A program made the position numbers and the translations under genes. The notes beneath the pieces were generated by a model that saw only the letters and a program-made list of their open reading frames with translations, ran no database searches and was not told where the DNA came from. Positions 16,930 to 25,682 of a stretch of 64,000 bases of DNA are shown piece by piece. The stretch's first letter is position 1. Every line of letters begins with the position of its first letter. This DNA is from RYN-230 sp963717125 (GTDB lineage: Bacteria > Actinomycetota > Actinomycetes > Streptosporangiales > Streptosporangiaceae), in the NCBI GenBank assembly GCA_963717125.1, contig CAVQVG010000012.1, positions 3,301 through 67,300 of the forward strand, written 5' to 3'.

Positions 16930-17466
16930 GTGACGATCTCGGCCACCATCGGCGGCAATCTGCGCCGCAGGCGCCAGGCCGCCGGGCTGTCCCTGGCCGA
17001 CCTGGCCAGCGCGGCCGGCCTCGGCAAAACCACCCTGCACGCGCTAGAGCTAGGCGAGGGCAACCCCACGCTGAGCACGCTGTGGGCGCTGGCCACCGCG
17101 CTCGGCGTGCCGCTCGGCGACCTGCTGGACGACCGGCCCGCCCCGGTGGCGGTGGTCCGGGCCGGCCAGGGCGCCCGGATCGACGGCGCGGCCGTGCACG
17201 CCCGGCTGCTGCACCGGCTGGACGTGCCGGGCCGGGTGGAGGTCTACGACCTGGCCGTGGACCAGGCCCGGCAGGATTCGGCCGCGCACCTGCCCGGCGT
17301 CCAGGAGTGCCTGGTCGTCACCCAGGGCGGCGTCCGCTGCGGGCCGGCTGACAACCCGGTGGACCTGGCCGCCGGCGATTCCGTGCACCACGACGCCGCG
17401 CTCCCGCACCTCTACCAGGGCCTGCAACCAGAGAACCGGGCCCTGCTCCTGATGATCTATACCTAA
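16921..17466 (+). CDS. XRE-family regulator with C-terminal cupin
   Basis: 181 residues. Residues 5-65 form a helix-turn-helix (LRRRRQAAGLSLADLASAAGLGKTTLHALE, NPTLSTLWALATALGVPLGDLL). Residues 80-180 form a small cupin (VYDLAVDQARQDSAAH, GVQECLVVTQGGVRCG, DLAAGDSVHHDAALPH) that would sense a ligand. This HTH-cupin arrangement controls amino-acid and polyamine genes in many bacteria. ATG 16921 and GTG 16930 are both possible starts; the GTG fits a leaderless transcript better. The divergent aminotransferase is the probable target. Confidence 0.87.
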   Translation: MVRVTISATIGGNLRRRRQAAGLSLADLASAAGLGKTTLHALELGEGNPTLSTLWALATALGVPLGDLLDDRPAPVAVVRAGQGARIDGAAVHARLLHRLDVPGRVEVYDLAVDQARQDSAAHLPGVQECLVVTQGGVRCGPADNPVDLAAGDSVHHDAALPHLYQGLQPENRALLLMIYT

Positions 17467-17643
17467 CGCCCCTGCCTGCTGACTGGCTCCGCACCGCCCC
17501 CGGCGTCAACTACATGAATGCCGCAGCCACGCAGTCGGGACTACCTGACTGTTTCACCCACGTAGTTCCGGCCAGGCCGGCCGGGCCGCCGGCCAGGCCG
17601 GCCGGGCCGGACGGGCGCCCAGCCGGGCCGGACGGGCCGCCAG

Positions 17644-17904
17644 TCAGGACAGGGTGAGGAACATCTTCTCCATCTGCTCCTCGGTCATCGGCGAGCTGGC
17701 CCCGGCGGCCACGCACTGCCGCATCCCGCTGGCCACGATCTTGAACCCGGCCCGGTCCAGAGCCCGGCACACCGCGGCCAGCTGGGTGACCACCTCGGCA
17801 CAGTCCCGGCCCGACTCGACCATGGAGATAACCCCGGCTAGCTGGCCCTGCGCCCGGCGGAGCCGGTTGAGCACCTGGCCCTCGGTCTCGTCGTCGATCT
17901 TCAT
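17644..17904 (-). CDS. cstR: CsoR/FrmR-family regulator, CstR (persulfide-sensor) type
   Basis: 86 residues, all-helical DUF156 fold (QVLNRLRRAQGQLAGVISMVESGRDC). Cys35 and Cys64 are 29 apart as in the family. The His expected at position 60 of copper-sensing CsoR is Gly, so a Cu(I) site cannot form; the two-Cys pattern is that of CstR, which senses per- and polysulfide. Its ATG overlaps the stop of the upstream GntR gene (TGATG), so the two are translationally coupled. The divergent persulfide dioxygenase-rhodanese gene is the natural target. A third Cys (46) is extra. Confidence 0.85.
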   Translation of the reverse strand: MKIDDETEGQVLNRLRRAQGQLAGVISMVESGRDCAEVVTQLAAVCRALDRAGFKIVASGMRQCVAAGASSPMTEEQMEKMFLTLS

Positions 17905-18743
17905 CAGTTACCTGCCTCCTGCCTCAACCCAGGATACCCGGCAGGGTATTGCGGCCGGGTGAGCTGGTAGCCGGACCGCGGCGAGAACTCGGCCACCAGG
18001 GAGAACCGGTCGCCCCGGATCAGCGAGTGCCGCCATTCCACCGGGCGGCCGGCGGCGTAGCCCAGCCGGTCGATGGCCAGCGCCCCGGCGGCGGGCGGGA
18101 TCTGCAGCAGGCGGCGCTGGGCCCGGCTGGGCACGACCGCGCGGATGTGCTCGTGGCCGCTCTCCAGCCGCAGACCCGTGCGCGCGGCTAGCTCGTCATA
18201 CAGCGCGGTGTGCGTGAAGTCCGCCGCCAGCAGCGGCGCGGCCACCTCCGCCGGCAGCCACACGGTGTCCAGCGCCAGCGGCTCGCCGCCGGCCAGCCGG
18301 AGCCGCTCCAGCCGGAACAGCAGCGCATCCTCGGCCAGTCCCAGCCGGTCCGCGACCACCCCGTCGGCGCACAGCTCACGGGCCCGGACCAGGCTGGTCT
18401 GCCGCTGGCCCGCCGACTCGACCGAGGCGAACAGCGAGTAGAGCGCGCCCAGCGGCTGGGCGATGCCGCCCGGCCCGGCCAGCCGCGAGCGGCGGCCGCG
18501 CTCGGCCACCACGACACCGTCCGCGCGCAGTTCCCGCAGCGCGGCCCGGACGGTGTGCCGGCTCACCGCGTACTCGCTGGTCAGCGCCAGCTCACCGGGG
18601 AACGTCTCGCGGAACGCCCCGGCCGCCAGCCGCCGGTGCAGGTCGTCCCGGAGTTGCGCCCACAGCGGCATCGGGCTGCGCCGGTCCAGCGGCCGGGCCG
18701 CGGCGCCGGGCCCGGCGCCCCGGGCGGTCATGTCTGCGACCAC
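17904..18743 (-). CDS. GntR-family regulator with UTRA ligand domain (HutC type)
   Basis: 279 residues. GTG 18743 is preferred because AAGGAGG lies 7 nt upstream; ATG 18731 is the alternative. Residues 20-85 are the GntR winged helix (LWAQLRDDLHRRLAAGAF, LTSEYAVSRHTVRAALRELRADGVV). The rest is a UTRA domain (LFRLERLRLAGGEPLALDTVWLP, IPPAAGALAIDRLGY, VEWRHSLIRGDRFSLVAEF), which binds small effectors. Coupled by TGATG to the CstR-like gene and divergent from the CstB-like gene across 90 bases. It may add a second input to sulfide control; the effector is unknown. Confidence 0.85.
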   Translation of the reverse strand: MVADMTARGAGPGAAARPLDRRSPMPLWAQLRDDLHRRLAAGAFRETFPGELALTSEYAVSRHTVRAALRELRADGVVVAERGRRSRLAGPGGIAQPLGALYSLFASVESAGQRQTSLVRARELCADGVVADRLGLAEDALLFRLERLRLAGGEPLALDTVWLPAEVAAPLLAADFTHTALYDELAARTGLRLESGHEHIRAVVPSRAQRRLLQIPPAAGALAIDRLGYAAGRPVEWRHSLIRGDRFSLVAEFSPRSGYQLTRPQYPAGYPGLRQEAGN

Positions 18744-18833
18744 CGACCCTCCTCCTTGAGCTCCTGTCCGAATGATCGTACATTTAACCCACGAGAGAAA
18801 GCCCGGCCGGAGCCGGGCGGGGGGAGACGCCGC
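18744..18833. promoter_or_regulatory. Divergent promoter region of the sulfide module
   Basis: 90 bases between the GntR-CstR operon and the CstB-like gene. The centre, GAATGATCGTACATTTAACC, is AT-rich and probably holds the promoters. CCGGCC-gga-GCCGGG near 18803 is a weak inverted repeat. CstR or GntR sites are expected here but no perfect symmetric operator is visible. Confidence 0.4.
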
Positions 18834-20204
18834 ATGGTTGACGTGCTTCCGATCGACACGCCCAGCCTCGGCGACCGGAGTTACCTGGTGCACGACGGGG
18901 ACGTCGGCGTGGTCATCGACCCGCAGCGCGACGTGGACCGGGTCAGCGACCTGGCGGCCCAGCTGGGGGTGCGGGTCAGCCACGTGGCCGAGACGCACAT
19001 CCACAACGACTACGTGACCGGCGGCCTGGCCCTGGCCCTGGCGGCCGGCGCGCGCTACCTGGTGAACGGGGCCGACCCGGTCCAGTTCTCCCGCACCCCG
19101 GTGCACGATGGCGACCGGGTGCCGATCAGCGAGGCAATGTCGTTGCGTGTGCTGGCCACGCCGGGGCACACGTTCACCCATGTCGCCTACGTGCTGGAGA
19201 CGGGAGGGAGGGTGGCCGGCGTGTTCACCGGCGGCTCGCTGCTCTACGGCTCGACTGGGCGGCCAGACCTGCTCGGCCCGGACAGCACGCCCGCGCTGGC
19301 CCGCGCCCAGTACCGGTCGGCGCACCGGCTGGCCACCGAACTGCCCGACTCGGCCCCGGTGTTCCCCACCCACGGGTTCGGCAGCTTCTGCGCCGCCTCC
19401 CAGACCGCGGGGCTGTCTTCCACCATCGGTCACGAGAAGCGGGTCAACCCGGCGCTCACCCGCGAGGAGCGCAGCTACGTCGAAGCCCTGCTGGCCGGCC
19501 TGGACGTCTGGCCCGCCTACTACGCGCACATGGCGCCGGCCAACGCCGCCGGGCCAGCCGCCCCCGACCTGTCCCCACCGCACCGCGGCGACCCGGCCGA
19601 ACTCCGCCGCCGCATCGAGGCCGGCGAGTGGGTGGTCAACCTGCGGGACCGGGTGGCGTTCGCCGCGGGCTTCCTGCCCGGCTCGGTCAGCTTCGCGCTC
19701 GACGGCAGCTTCGCCACCTACCTCGGCTGGGTGCTGCCCTGGGGCACCCCGGTGACGCTGCTCGGCGAGACCCCCGACCAGGTCAGCGCGGCCCAGCGGG
19801 AGCTGGTCCGGATCGGCATCGACCGGCCAGCCGCCGCGGCCGCCGGCCCGCCCGTGGACTGGGCCGGCGGCCAGCCGCTGGACTCGCTGCGGCTGGCCAA
19901 GTTCGGCGATCTGGCCGCGGCCCGGCAGGCCAGCGCGCCGGACGGCGGCCCGGTCGTGCTGGACGTGCGCCGCCAGCTGGAATGGGCCGAGGAGCACATC
20001 GCGGGCGCGGCGCACATCCCGCTGCACGAACTGCCCAGCCGATCCGCCGAGGTGCCCGCCGGGGAGGTCTGGGTGCACTGCCACAGCGGGTACCGGGCGC
20101 TGGCCGCCGCGTCCCTGCTCGCCGCGCGGGGCCGCCAGGTGATCAGCGTGGACGACGACTTCGGCAACGCCCGCACGGCCGGCCTGCCGTTGGTCCAGGC
20201 CTGA
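18834..20204 (+). CDS. Persulfide dioxygenase fused to two rhodanese domains (CstB-like)
   Basis: 456 residues from ATG 18834 with GGGGGAG upstream. Residues 1-240 are an ETHE1-like metallo-beta-lactamase domain: ETHIHNDYVTGG (His55, His57, Asp59), ATPGHTFTH and FPTHGFGSFC supply the mononuclear iron ligands. Residues 265-345 are a rhodanese domain without active-site Cys (VLPWGTPVTLL). The last domain has an active one, HCHSGYRA, with Cys near 416. This order is that of CstB, which turns sulfane sulfur from low-molecular-weight persulfides into sulfite or thiosulfate. With the divergent CstR-like gene it forms a sulfide detoxification unit. Confidence 0.9.
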   Translation: MVDVLPIDTPSLGDRSYLVHDGDVGVVIDPQRDVDRVSDLAAQLGVRVSHVAETHIHNDYVTGGLALALAAGARYLVNGADPVQFSRTPVHDGDRVPISEAMSLRVLATPGHTFTHVAYVLETGGRVAGVFTGGSLLYGSTGRPDLLGPDSTPALARAQYRSAHRLATELPDSAPVFPTHGFGSFCAASQTAGLSSTIGHEKRVNPALTREERSYVEALLAGLDVWPAYYAHMAPANAAGPAAPDLSPPHRGDPAELRRRIEAGEWVVNLRDRVAFAAGFLPGSVSFALDGSFATYLGWVLPWGTPVTLLGETPDQVSAAQRELVRIGIDRPAAAAAGPPVDWAGGQPLDSLRLAKFGDLAAARQASAPDGGPVVLDVRRQLEWAEEHIAGAAHIPLHELPSRSAEVPAGEVWVHCHSGYRALAAASLLAARGRQVISVDDDFGNARTAGLPLVQA

Positions 20205-20260
20205 TCGGCGGCTCTGGCATCTGGGCGTGCCACTCACCCGGCCCGGGTAGGTTGTCGCCC

Positions 20261-20644
20261 ATGGATGAGAACCGGGCCCGCCGGGTGGCTGATGCGCTCC
20301 GGGATCGCGGCATCGACGCGCACCTGGAGAACGCCGGCATCGACATCTACGGCATACGCATCCCGCTCGGCGACGGGCGCGAGGCGATCTGGGGTAACGA
20401 GGGCACCACCGCCCTGGAGGCCGAAGTCATGCTGGACGGGGACCTGGTCGGGTTCGTCCCGCAGATCTCCGGCTCAGCCGACTTCGACGACGACCAGATC
20501 GTGGACGCGATCGCCCGGGCCGACTACGACCAGCCGGAGGGCCATGAGCGGGACCAGGCGCCACCGCCCGAGGCGCCGCTGCCGCACGAGGGCGGGCTGT
20601 TCCGCCGGTTCCTCGGCGGGTTCCGGTACGACTCCGAGTCCTGA
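20261..20644 (+). CDS. Conserved hypothetical small acidic protein
   Basis: 127 residues from ATG 20261. The first 90 residues look like a small alpha/beta domain (RARRVADALRDRGIDAHLENAG, YGIRIPLGDGREAIWGNEG, DDDQIVDAIARADYD). The C-terminus is Pro/Glu-rich (QAPPPEAPLPHEGGLFRRFLGGF). No family is recognised. The protein is acidic and has no signal or membrane segment. It stops immediately beside the convergent LigD-type gene (adjacent stop codons). Confidence 0.65.
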   Translation: MDENRARRVADALRDRGIDAHLENAGIDIYGIRIPLGDGREAIWGNEGTTALEAEVMLDGDLVGFVPQISGSADFDDDQIVDAIARADYDQPEGHERDQAPPPEAPLPHEGGLFRRFLGGFRYDSES

Positions 20645-21625
20645 TCACGGTTTGCGAGCCCGGCTGGGCGCCACCCGCGGCGGCTCGCCGGGCTGCTTGG
20701 GGTAGACCGGCGGCCACGGCGCGTCCATCAGCCCGGCCGCCAGATCCCGCTCGCTCATCGCCAGCAACGGGTCCAGCGACTGGGGATCGTCGTTCATGCC
20801 CAGCCACGGGTCACCCCCCGCCGCCAGCCGGGCGGCCAGCGACGCGATCGTGAACTGGTCCGGGTGGATGTCGTCCAGCTCGGCCCAGGAGATCGGCGCG
20901 GACACCTGGGCGCCCGGCCGGGCCCGTACCGACCACGCGCCGAACACCGTCTTGTGCGGCGCGTTCTGGTTGTAGTCGATGAACACCCGCTGGCCGCGCT
21001 CCTCCTTCCACCAGGCGGCGGTGATCAGGTCGGGCCGGCGGCGTTCCAGTTCCCGGGCCACCGCCACCGCGGCCGCACGCACCTGATAGGAGTCCCAGCG
21101 CGGCGCCAGCCGGACGTACACGTGCAGGCCGCGGTGGCCAGAGGTCTTGGCGTAGCCGGTGAGGCCGACCTCGGTGAGCAGCCCGCGCAACTCGTGCGCG
21201 GCCTCCCGGATCTGGCCGAACGCCACCCCTGGCGTCGGGTCCAGGTCGATCCGCAGTTCGTCGGCATGGCCCGGATCGCTGGTCAGGTAGGGCCAGACGT
21301 GGAAACCCAGGCAGCCCAGGTTGACCGCCCACAGCACGTGGTCGATGTCGGCCGCGACCAGGGCCTGCGACGTGGTGCCGTTGGGCGTGGCCACCGTGGT
21401 GGTCTGCAGCCAGCCCGGGGCGGTCTTGGGCACCCGCTTCTGGAAGAACGACGGCCCGCCCGCGCCCTCCGGGAACCGCTGCAGCAGCACCGGGCGGCCA
21501 CCCATGGCGCGCAGCAGCGGCTCGGCCACCCGCAGGTAGTACCCGGCGAGATCGGCCTTGGTCTCGCCCCGCTCGGCGAACAGCACCTTGTCCGGGTGCG
21601 TGATCAGGCCGCTGCGCGTGCTCAC
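20645..21625 (-). CDS. LigD-type polymerase (primase-polymerase) domain, stand-alone
   Basis: 326 residues. Marks of the archaeo-eukaryotic primase superfamily PolDom: LITHPDKVLF, YYLRVAEPLL, VLLQRFPEG, the catalytic pair in ELRIDLDPTPGV, TSGHRGLHVYVRL and VFIDYNQNAPHKTV with AWSVRARPGAQVSAPISW. In non-homologous end joining this domain adds ribo- or deoxynucleotides at broken ends with Ku and an ATP ligase. Neither Ku nor a ligase domain is fused or encoded in the window, so partners must lie elsewhere. The length fits single-domain LigD-like proteins of actinomycetes. Confidence 0.92.
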   Translation of the reverse strand: MSTRSGLITHPDKVLFAERGETKADLAGYYLRVAEPLLRAMGGRPVLLQRFPEGAGGPSFFQKRVPKTAPGWLQTTTVATPNGTTSQALVAADIDHVLWAVNLGCLGFHVWPYLTSDPGHADELRIDLDPTPGVAFGQIREAAHELRGLLTEVGLTGYAKTSGHRGLHVYVRLAPRWDSYQVRAAAVAVARELERRRPDLITAAWWKEERGQRVFIDYNQNAPHKTVFGAWSVRARPGAQVSAPISWAELDDIHPDQFTIASLAARLAAGGDPWLGMNDDPQSLDPLLAMSERDLAAGLMDAPWPPVYPKQPGEPPRVAPSRARKP

Positions 21626-21701
21626 GCCAGCAACTATTCCAGACGCCCCTGGTAGCAGCGGTCACCAGGCGTCCCAGCCCCGGCCGGTACGCTCACTCGG
21701 A

Positions 21702-22416
21702 GTGGACAAGGTCAGCCGCACAGCACCGGCGCCGGACCGGACGGAGGGCCCGGCCCGCGGCCGGCCGCGGCCGTGGCTGCTGCCCGCCGGGCTGCTGCTC
21801 GTGCTGGCCGTGCTGACCATCAACGTGCTGGTACACGGCCCGCTGGTCACCATGGACCAGCACATCCGGCAGACCGTCCAGGGCTGGGCGCACGCGGTGG
21901 GCTGGCGATGGCTGGCGGACAGCCCGCACGCGCCCGCCCAGCTCATCACCGATCTGGGCCGGGCAACCGTGGCCGTGCCCGTGCTGGCCGTGGTCGCAGC
22001 GGTGCTGGCGGTCCGCGGGCATACCCCGCGTCCGCTGCTCGTCGCGGCGGCCGGGGTCGCGCTGCTGCTGGTGACGGTGATCCCGGCCAAGGTCATCATT
22101 GCCCGGCCCGGGCCGGGCAACGGCGCCGTCGCCGCGGGCAGCCTGGGCTACTTCCCGTCCGGGCATACCAGCACCGCGTGCGTGTGCTACTCGATCGCGG
22201 TCTTCCTGCTCGTCGCCGGCGCCCGCCCGGGTCCGCCGGGTCGCCCTGGCTGGCCTGGCCGCGGTGTGGTTGCTGGTCGGCGTCGCGCTGGTCTGGTGCA
22301 ACTATCACTGGGCCACCGACGTGCTGGCGGGCTGGGCGCTGTCCGCGCTCATCGTCTGGCTGGCGCTGCGCGTCCCGCTGCCGCCCAGACTGCGCTGGCC
22401 CGCGCGCCGGACCTGA
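21702..22416 (+). pseudogene. PAP2-family membrane phosphatase, frameshifted
   Basis: GTG 21702 opens an N-terminus with a first TM at about 25-45. The PAP2 signature follows: KVIIARPGPGN (KX6RP-like), FPSGHTSTA (PSGH) and, in the next frame after 22225, WCNYHWATDVLAGWALSALIVW, equivalent to SRx5Hx3D with the catalytic His. One extra C in GCCCGCCCGGG (about 22221-22231) breaks the frame; without it the protein is about 237 residues with six TM segments. Such enzymes dephosphorylate undecaprenyl pyrophosphate or phosphatidic acid. Everything needed for activity is present, so a consensus error is likelier than decay. Confidence 0.8.
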
Positions 22417-22702
22417 CCGATGTCCGCGCTGCCCACCGCCGGGGGAACTGGCCGGCGGCGATCTGGCCGGCGCGTTCCGCCGACGCTTACAAATCCCTTA
22501 CCTGCGGTGATCCGGTCTGTGCCGGGGCTGGTGCCTGCTCCTAGAGTCTCGGTTGCGGCAAGAGTGCACAGTGGGGAACTTCCCCAGCCGGGCGACGCGA
22601 GCCTAGAGACGCGGCTGCCCAGCGCCACGGCCGGGGGCATCCGCCGCGCTGCCAACACACGGCGGATGCCCCCCGGCTGCTCAGCCGCTACGCCCCGGCT
22701 GC

Positions 22703-23905
22703 TCAGCCGTTAGCGGCCAGCCAGGGCAGCCGGTAGGCGCGGTAACTGTTCACCCCGGTGGGCAGCTCGGCGTTGAACAGCAGGCGGCCGGACGGGCTGA
22801 ACTCGGAGAAGTACGGCAGGTTCCCCCACCCCACGAACAGGTCACCGTTGCCGGTGGTCTGCGCGTTGCCCTGGGACGAGGCCGACAGGCCTTCCGGCTG
22901 ATCGTCCGACGCGACCAGGGTGGCCGTCCGGGTGCGGTAGTCCAGCCGGACCGTCACCGCCCGGCTGTAGGGCAGCAGCGGGGTACCCGACGACTCGTCG
23001 TCGAACAGCGTGTAGGTCTGCGGTCCGACCTGATCCGGGTCGTGCTGCCAGGCGAAGATCTCCCCGGCGCTGTCCAGCACCTGGCCGGGCGCGGCGCGGA
23101 CCGCGAACGAGCTCTGCTTGCCGCCCAGCGTCCAGCGGATCTTCCCGGTGCGCCGGCTCACGTCATAGGTGGCCCAGGTGTCCCGGGCGTCGATCAGCAG
23201 GTTGCCGTGACTGTCCACGTGCACGGCGTTGATGTGGAACCAGTCCCACGGGGTGCTGGCCGAGGCGGGCAACGGCTGCTCGCTCGCGCTGTAGGCGACG
23301 TGATCGGCGCTGTTCCACTGGAACAGGACCCGGCCGGTCCGGATGTCTATCTCCTGCACGATGCCGTCGATGACTTCCTGGTCGGCCGGGCCACCGATGC
23401 TGGTCAGGTCGGCCGTGGCCGTGGTGTAGGCCAGGATCAGCGCCGTGTTCCAGGGCGTGATGAGGAACTCGTGCCCGTCCGCCGCGTAACCGTTGCCCGC
23501 CTGCACGGTGGCGATCTGCTGGTAATGGTCGTTGTAGATGTAGTCGGTCCCGCTGGACAGGCCGCCCAGCCCGGTGCCCTGCCACCAGGTGAGCACCGGC
23601 TGGCCCAGGTACCGCTGGGCGCGGAAGTCGCTGGCCTCCTCCCCCGCCGGCACCGCGTGGAACCAGACCACCCGCCCGGACGGGCTGAGGATCTCCGGGC
23701 CGTTCTGGTAGCTGGCGGTGTCCCCGTACGGCGAGATGAAGATGTCCCCGGTGCCGGTGTCCGGCCCGCTGGTCAGCACGGTGACCGGCGGCGGCCCGGC
23801 CGGGCTGGCCGCGCCGGCGGGCCCCGCCAGCACCGCCGCTGGAATCAGGCCGCCCAGCGCGACTGCCGCGCCGGCCAGCCGCCGCATCAAGGACCTTCGG
23901 TGCAT
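22703..23905 (-). CDS. Arylsulfotransferase (ASST)-like exported protein
   Basis: About 400 residues from ATG 23905 (in-frame GTG at 23917 also possible). The start MHRRSLMRRLAG with a hydrophobic stretch and GPAGA-A looks like a Sec or Tat signal. The body has the repeated beta-propeller pattern of the ASST family: ILSPSGRVVWFHAV, GHEFLITPWNTALI, VQEIDIRTGRVLFQWNSADHV, WDWFHINAVHVDSHGNLLIDAR and IRWTLGGKQSSF. Family enzymes move sulfate between phenols, or are poorly characterised outside enterobacteria. The HINAVHVD and GHEF His residues are good active-site candidates. It appears monocistronic. Confidence 0.8.
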   Translation of the reverse strand: MHRRSLMRRLAGAAVALGGLIPAAVLAGPAGAASPAGPPPVTVLTSGPDTGTGDIFISPYGDTASYQNGPEILSPSGRVVWFHAVPAGEEASDFRAQRYLGQPVLTWWQGTGLGGLSSGTDYIYNDHYQQIATVQAGNGYAADGHEFLITPWNTALILAYTTATADLTSIGGPADQEVIDGIVQEIDIRTGRVLFQWNSADHVAYSASEQPLPASASTPWDWFHINAVHVDSHGNLLIDARDTWATYDVSRRTGKIRWTLGGKQSSFAVRAAPGQVLDSAGEIFAWQHDPDQVGPQTYTLFDDESSGTPLLPYSRAVTVRLDYRTRTATLVASDDQPEGLSASSQGNAQTTGNGDLFVGWGNLPYFSEFSPSGRLLFNAELPTGVNSYRAYRLPWLAANG

Positions 23906-23994
23906 GTGGCAGTCCACCTTCCTAGGTGATCGGGATCGGCTAGCCCGATCATCTTCCTAGAAATCTGACTGCTTTAATAGACTTAACGCCGATT

Positions 23995-24027
23995 AAGTGG
24001 CCGGTGCCGTGCTGGCACCGGCCACTT
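23995..24027. terminator. Strong hairpin terminator
   Basis: A perfect 14-bp stem, 23995-24008 with 24014-24027, with loop GTGCT. AAG/CTT at its base gives short A and T flanks. It is placed to end transcription of the minus-strand histone-like gene before the ASST gene. Confidence 0.75.
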
Positions 24028-24150
24028 GATTCGGCTAACCCCAGTGTTGCTGAGTCAGTGCCGCTGGGTCAGCTGCTGGCTCAGCCTCCTGGCTCAGCCC
24101 TGCCGGCTTGGCCCTGCTGGCTCAGCCTGCCGCTCAGCCCTGCTTGTGCT

Positions 24151-24212
24151 ACTCAGTGCTGCTGACTCAGTGCTGCTGACTCAGTGCTGCTAGCTCAGTG
24201 CTGCTAGCTCAG
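24151..24212. repeat. 14-bp tandem repeat, about 4.4 copies
   Basis: Units ACTCAGTGCTGCTG at 24151, 24165, 24179 and 24193, the later ones with A or G changes at the ends, then a partial copy. Degenerate CTCAGC copies extend to the left to about 24050. Non-coding. Confidence 0.8.
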
Positions 24213-24234
24213 CACAGGACTCGGCGCAGCTGGC

Positions 24235-25663
24235 TCAGCGCAGCAGGCCGGCCAGCATGTCCTTGTAGCGGTCCTGGCCCGGCGCGGTCCGCGACGGCGT
24301 GGCGCCGGGTAGTGCGGCGCCGCCAGGTGCCGAACTCCCCTGGTTCAACGGCACACTCCCCGGGCGCAGCGCGGCCGCCTGGCGGGCGAGCGCAGCCCGG
24401 GTCGTCGCCTTCGGCCGGGCCGGTGCGCCCGGCTTGGCCGGCAGCCCCGGCTTCATCGCCGTGCCTGGCCGCTTGGCCATCCCTGGCCTGGCGGTCATCC
24501 CTGGCCTGGCGGTCATCCCTGGCCTGGCGGTCATCCCTGGCCTGGCGCCATCCCGGTTTGGCGGCCATCCCCGGTTTGGCGGCCATCCCCGGTTTGGCGG
24601 CCATCCCCGGTTTGGCCGAGAGCCGGGCCGACCCGGCCGGCCGTGGCTTCGCGGCCAGCTTCGGCTTGGCCACGGTGCGCGGCTTCGCTGCTGGCCTAGG
24701 CTTGGCCGCGGCCCGCACGGTAGCCGCCGGCCGCGGTTTGGCCGACGCCCTGGGCTTGGCCGCCGCCCCCGGCTTCGGCTTGGCCGCCAGCTTCGCCTTG
24801 GCCGTGACGCGTGGCTTGGCCGCTGGCCGGCGCTTGGTGGCGGTCCGCGCGGTGCCGGTGGTCCGTGGCTTGGCCGCCGCTGGCTTCGGCTTGGCCGTGG
24901 CCCGCGGCTTGGCGGCGGTCCTCGCCGTCGCCGACGTCCGCCGAGTGGCCGACGTCCGCGCGGTGGCCGACGCCGCGGGCTTCGCCGCCGCCCGGGCCCG
25001 CGCCGGGGCCTTCGTCGCCCCGGTCAGCGCCTTGGCCGCGCTGGACATGGCCTTGGTGGCGATGGACATCGCCTTGGTGGCGGTGTTCATCGCCTGCATC
25101 GCGCCGGACATGGTCTTGGTGGCGGTGTTCATCGCCTGCATGGCCGTGGACATCGTCTTGGCCGACGACGTGGCCTTGGTGGCCGCGGTGGCCATCTGGG
25201 TGGCGGCCATGGTGACCTTCATGGCCGCAGCCGACACCGTCCGCGCCGCCGACGTGGCCCGCGCGGTCCCGGCACTGGCGCTGCGGGCGGTGGTCGCCCG
25301 GGCAGCCGGGGTCCGCGCCGCCGTGCGACGTCCGGCCGTGGTCCGCGGCTTCGCGGCTGCGGTGCGCTTGGCCGCACCGGTCCGGGCCGTACCGGTCCGG
25401 GCCGTACTGGTCCGGGTCGCACCCCTCCGGGCCGCGCCGGTCCGCGCCGCCGTGGCCCGCGGGGCCGCGACCATGCGAGCCGCTGAGGTCCGCGCCGACG
25501 CAGCCGTGCCGCGCACCTGGCTGCCAGCGATCGACTTCGTGCTGGCCTTAGCTTTCTGATTGCTGGCCGCATTCTTGGCCGCGCTGCTGCGGCTCGCTGC
25601 GGTACGCGTGGCGGTCGCCGATTTGCGGCGAACGGCGGTGCGTGCCATGGTTTGCACCGGCAT
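24235..25663 (-). pseudogene. Lys/Ala/Arg/Pro-rich histone H1-like protein, frame broken near the C-terminus
   Basis: ATG 25663 has GGGGGGAG 5 nt upstream. About 475 residues, made almost wholly of A, K, R, T, P, S, M. Residues 1-130 are Arg/Thr/Ala-rich; 130-210 form a Met/Ala/Thr helix with heptad-like repeats (MQAMNTATKTM, AMSIATKAMSS); 210-380 are AAKPR/AKPK repeats like histone H1 tails. Then come hexapeptide repeats PGMAAK and PGMTAR encoded by 18-bp tandem units. Near 24540-24555, two bases missing from the repeat shift the frame; the second frame continues the repeat and ends RYKDMLAGLLR at 24235. It is probably a nucleoid-associated DNA-binding protein. Downstream of the pfkB operon but with its own start signals. 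Confidence 0.7.
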
Positions 25664-25682
25664 TGATCTCCCCCCGTATTGA

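Larger units (their letters stand above)
23906..24234. other. Intergenic region with terminator and 14-bp tandem repeat
   Basis: About 330 bases without a gene. The left end holds the ASST promoter (AT-rich, 23950-23990). Then come a 14-bp-stem hairpin and CTCAGC-rich short repeats ending in a regular 14-bp tandem array. These two are listed separately. Confidence 0.6.

Noticed and set aside
24151..24212. Possible CRISPR array
   Set aside because: Direct head-to-tail 14-bp units without spacers; no cas genes. The same holds for the 15-, 18-, 31- and 41-bp arrays.
24299..25486. Plus-strand frames of nearly 400 residues rich in Gly/Arg or Leu/Ala across the histone-like gene
   Set aside because: Antisense of a low-complexity GC-rich gene; codon use and lack of a ribosome-binding site favour the minus strand.
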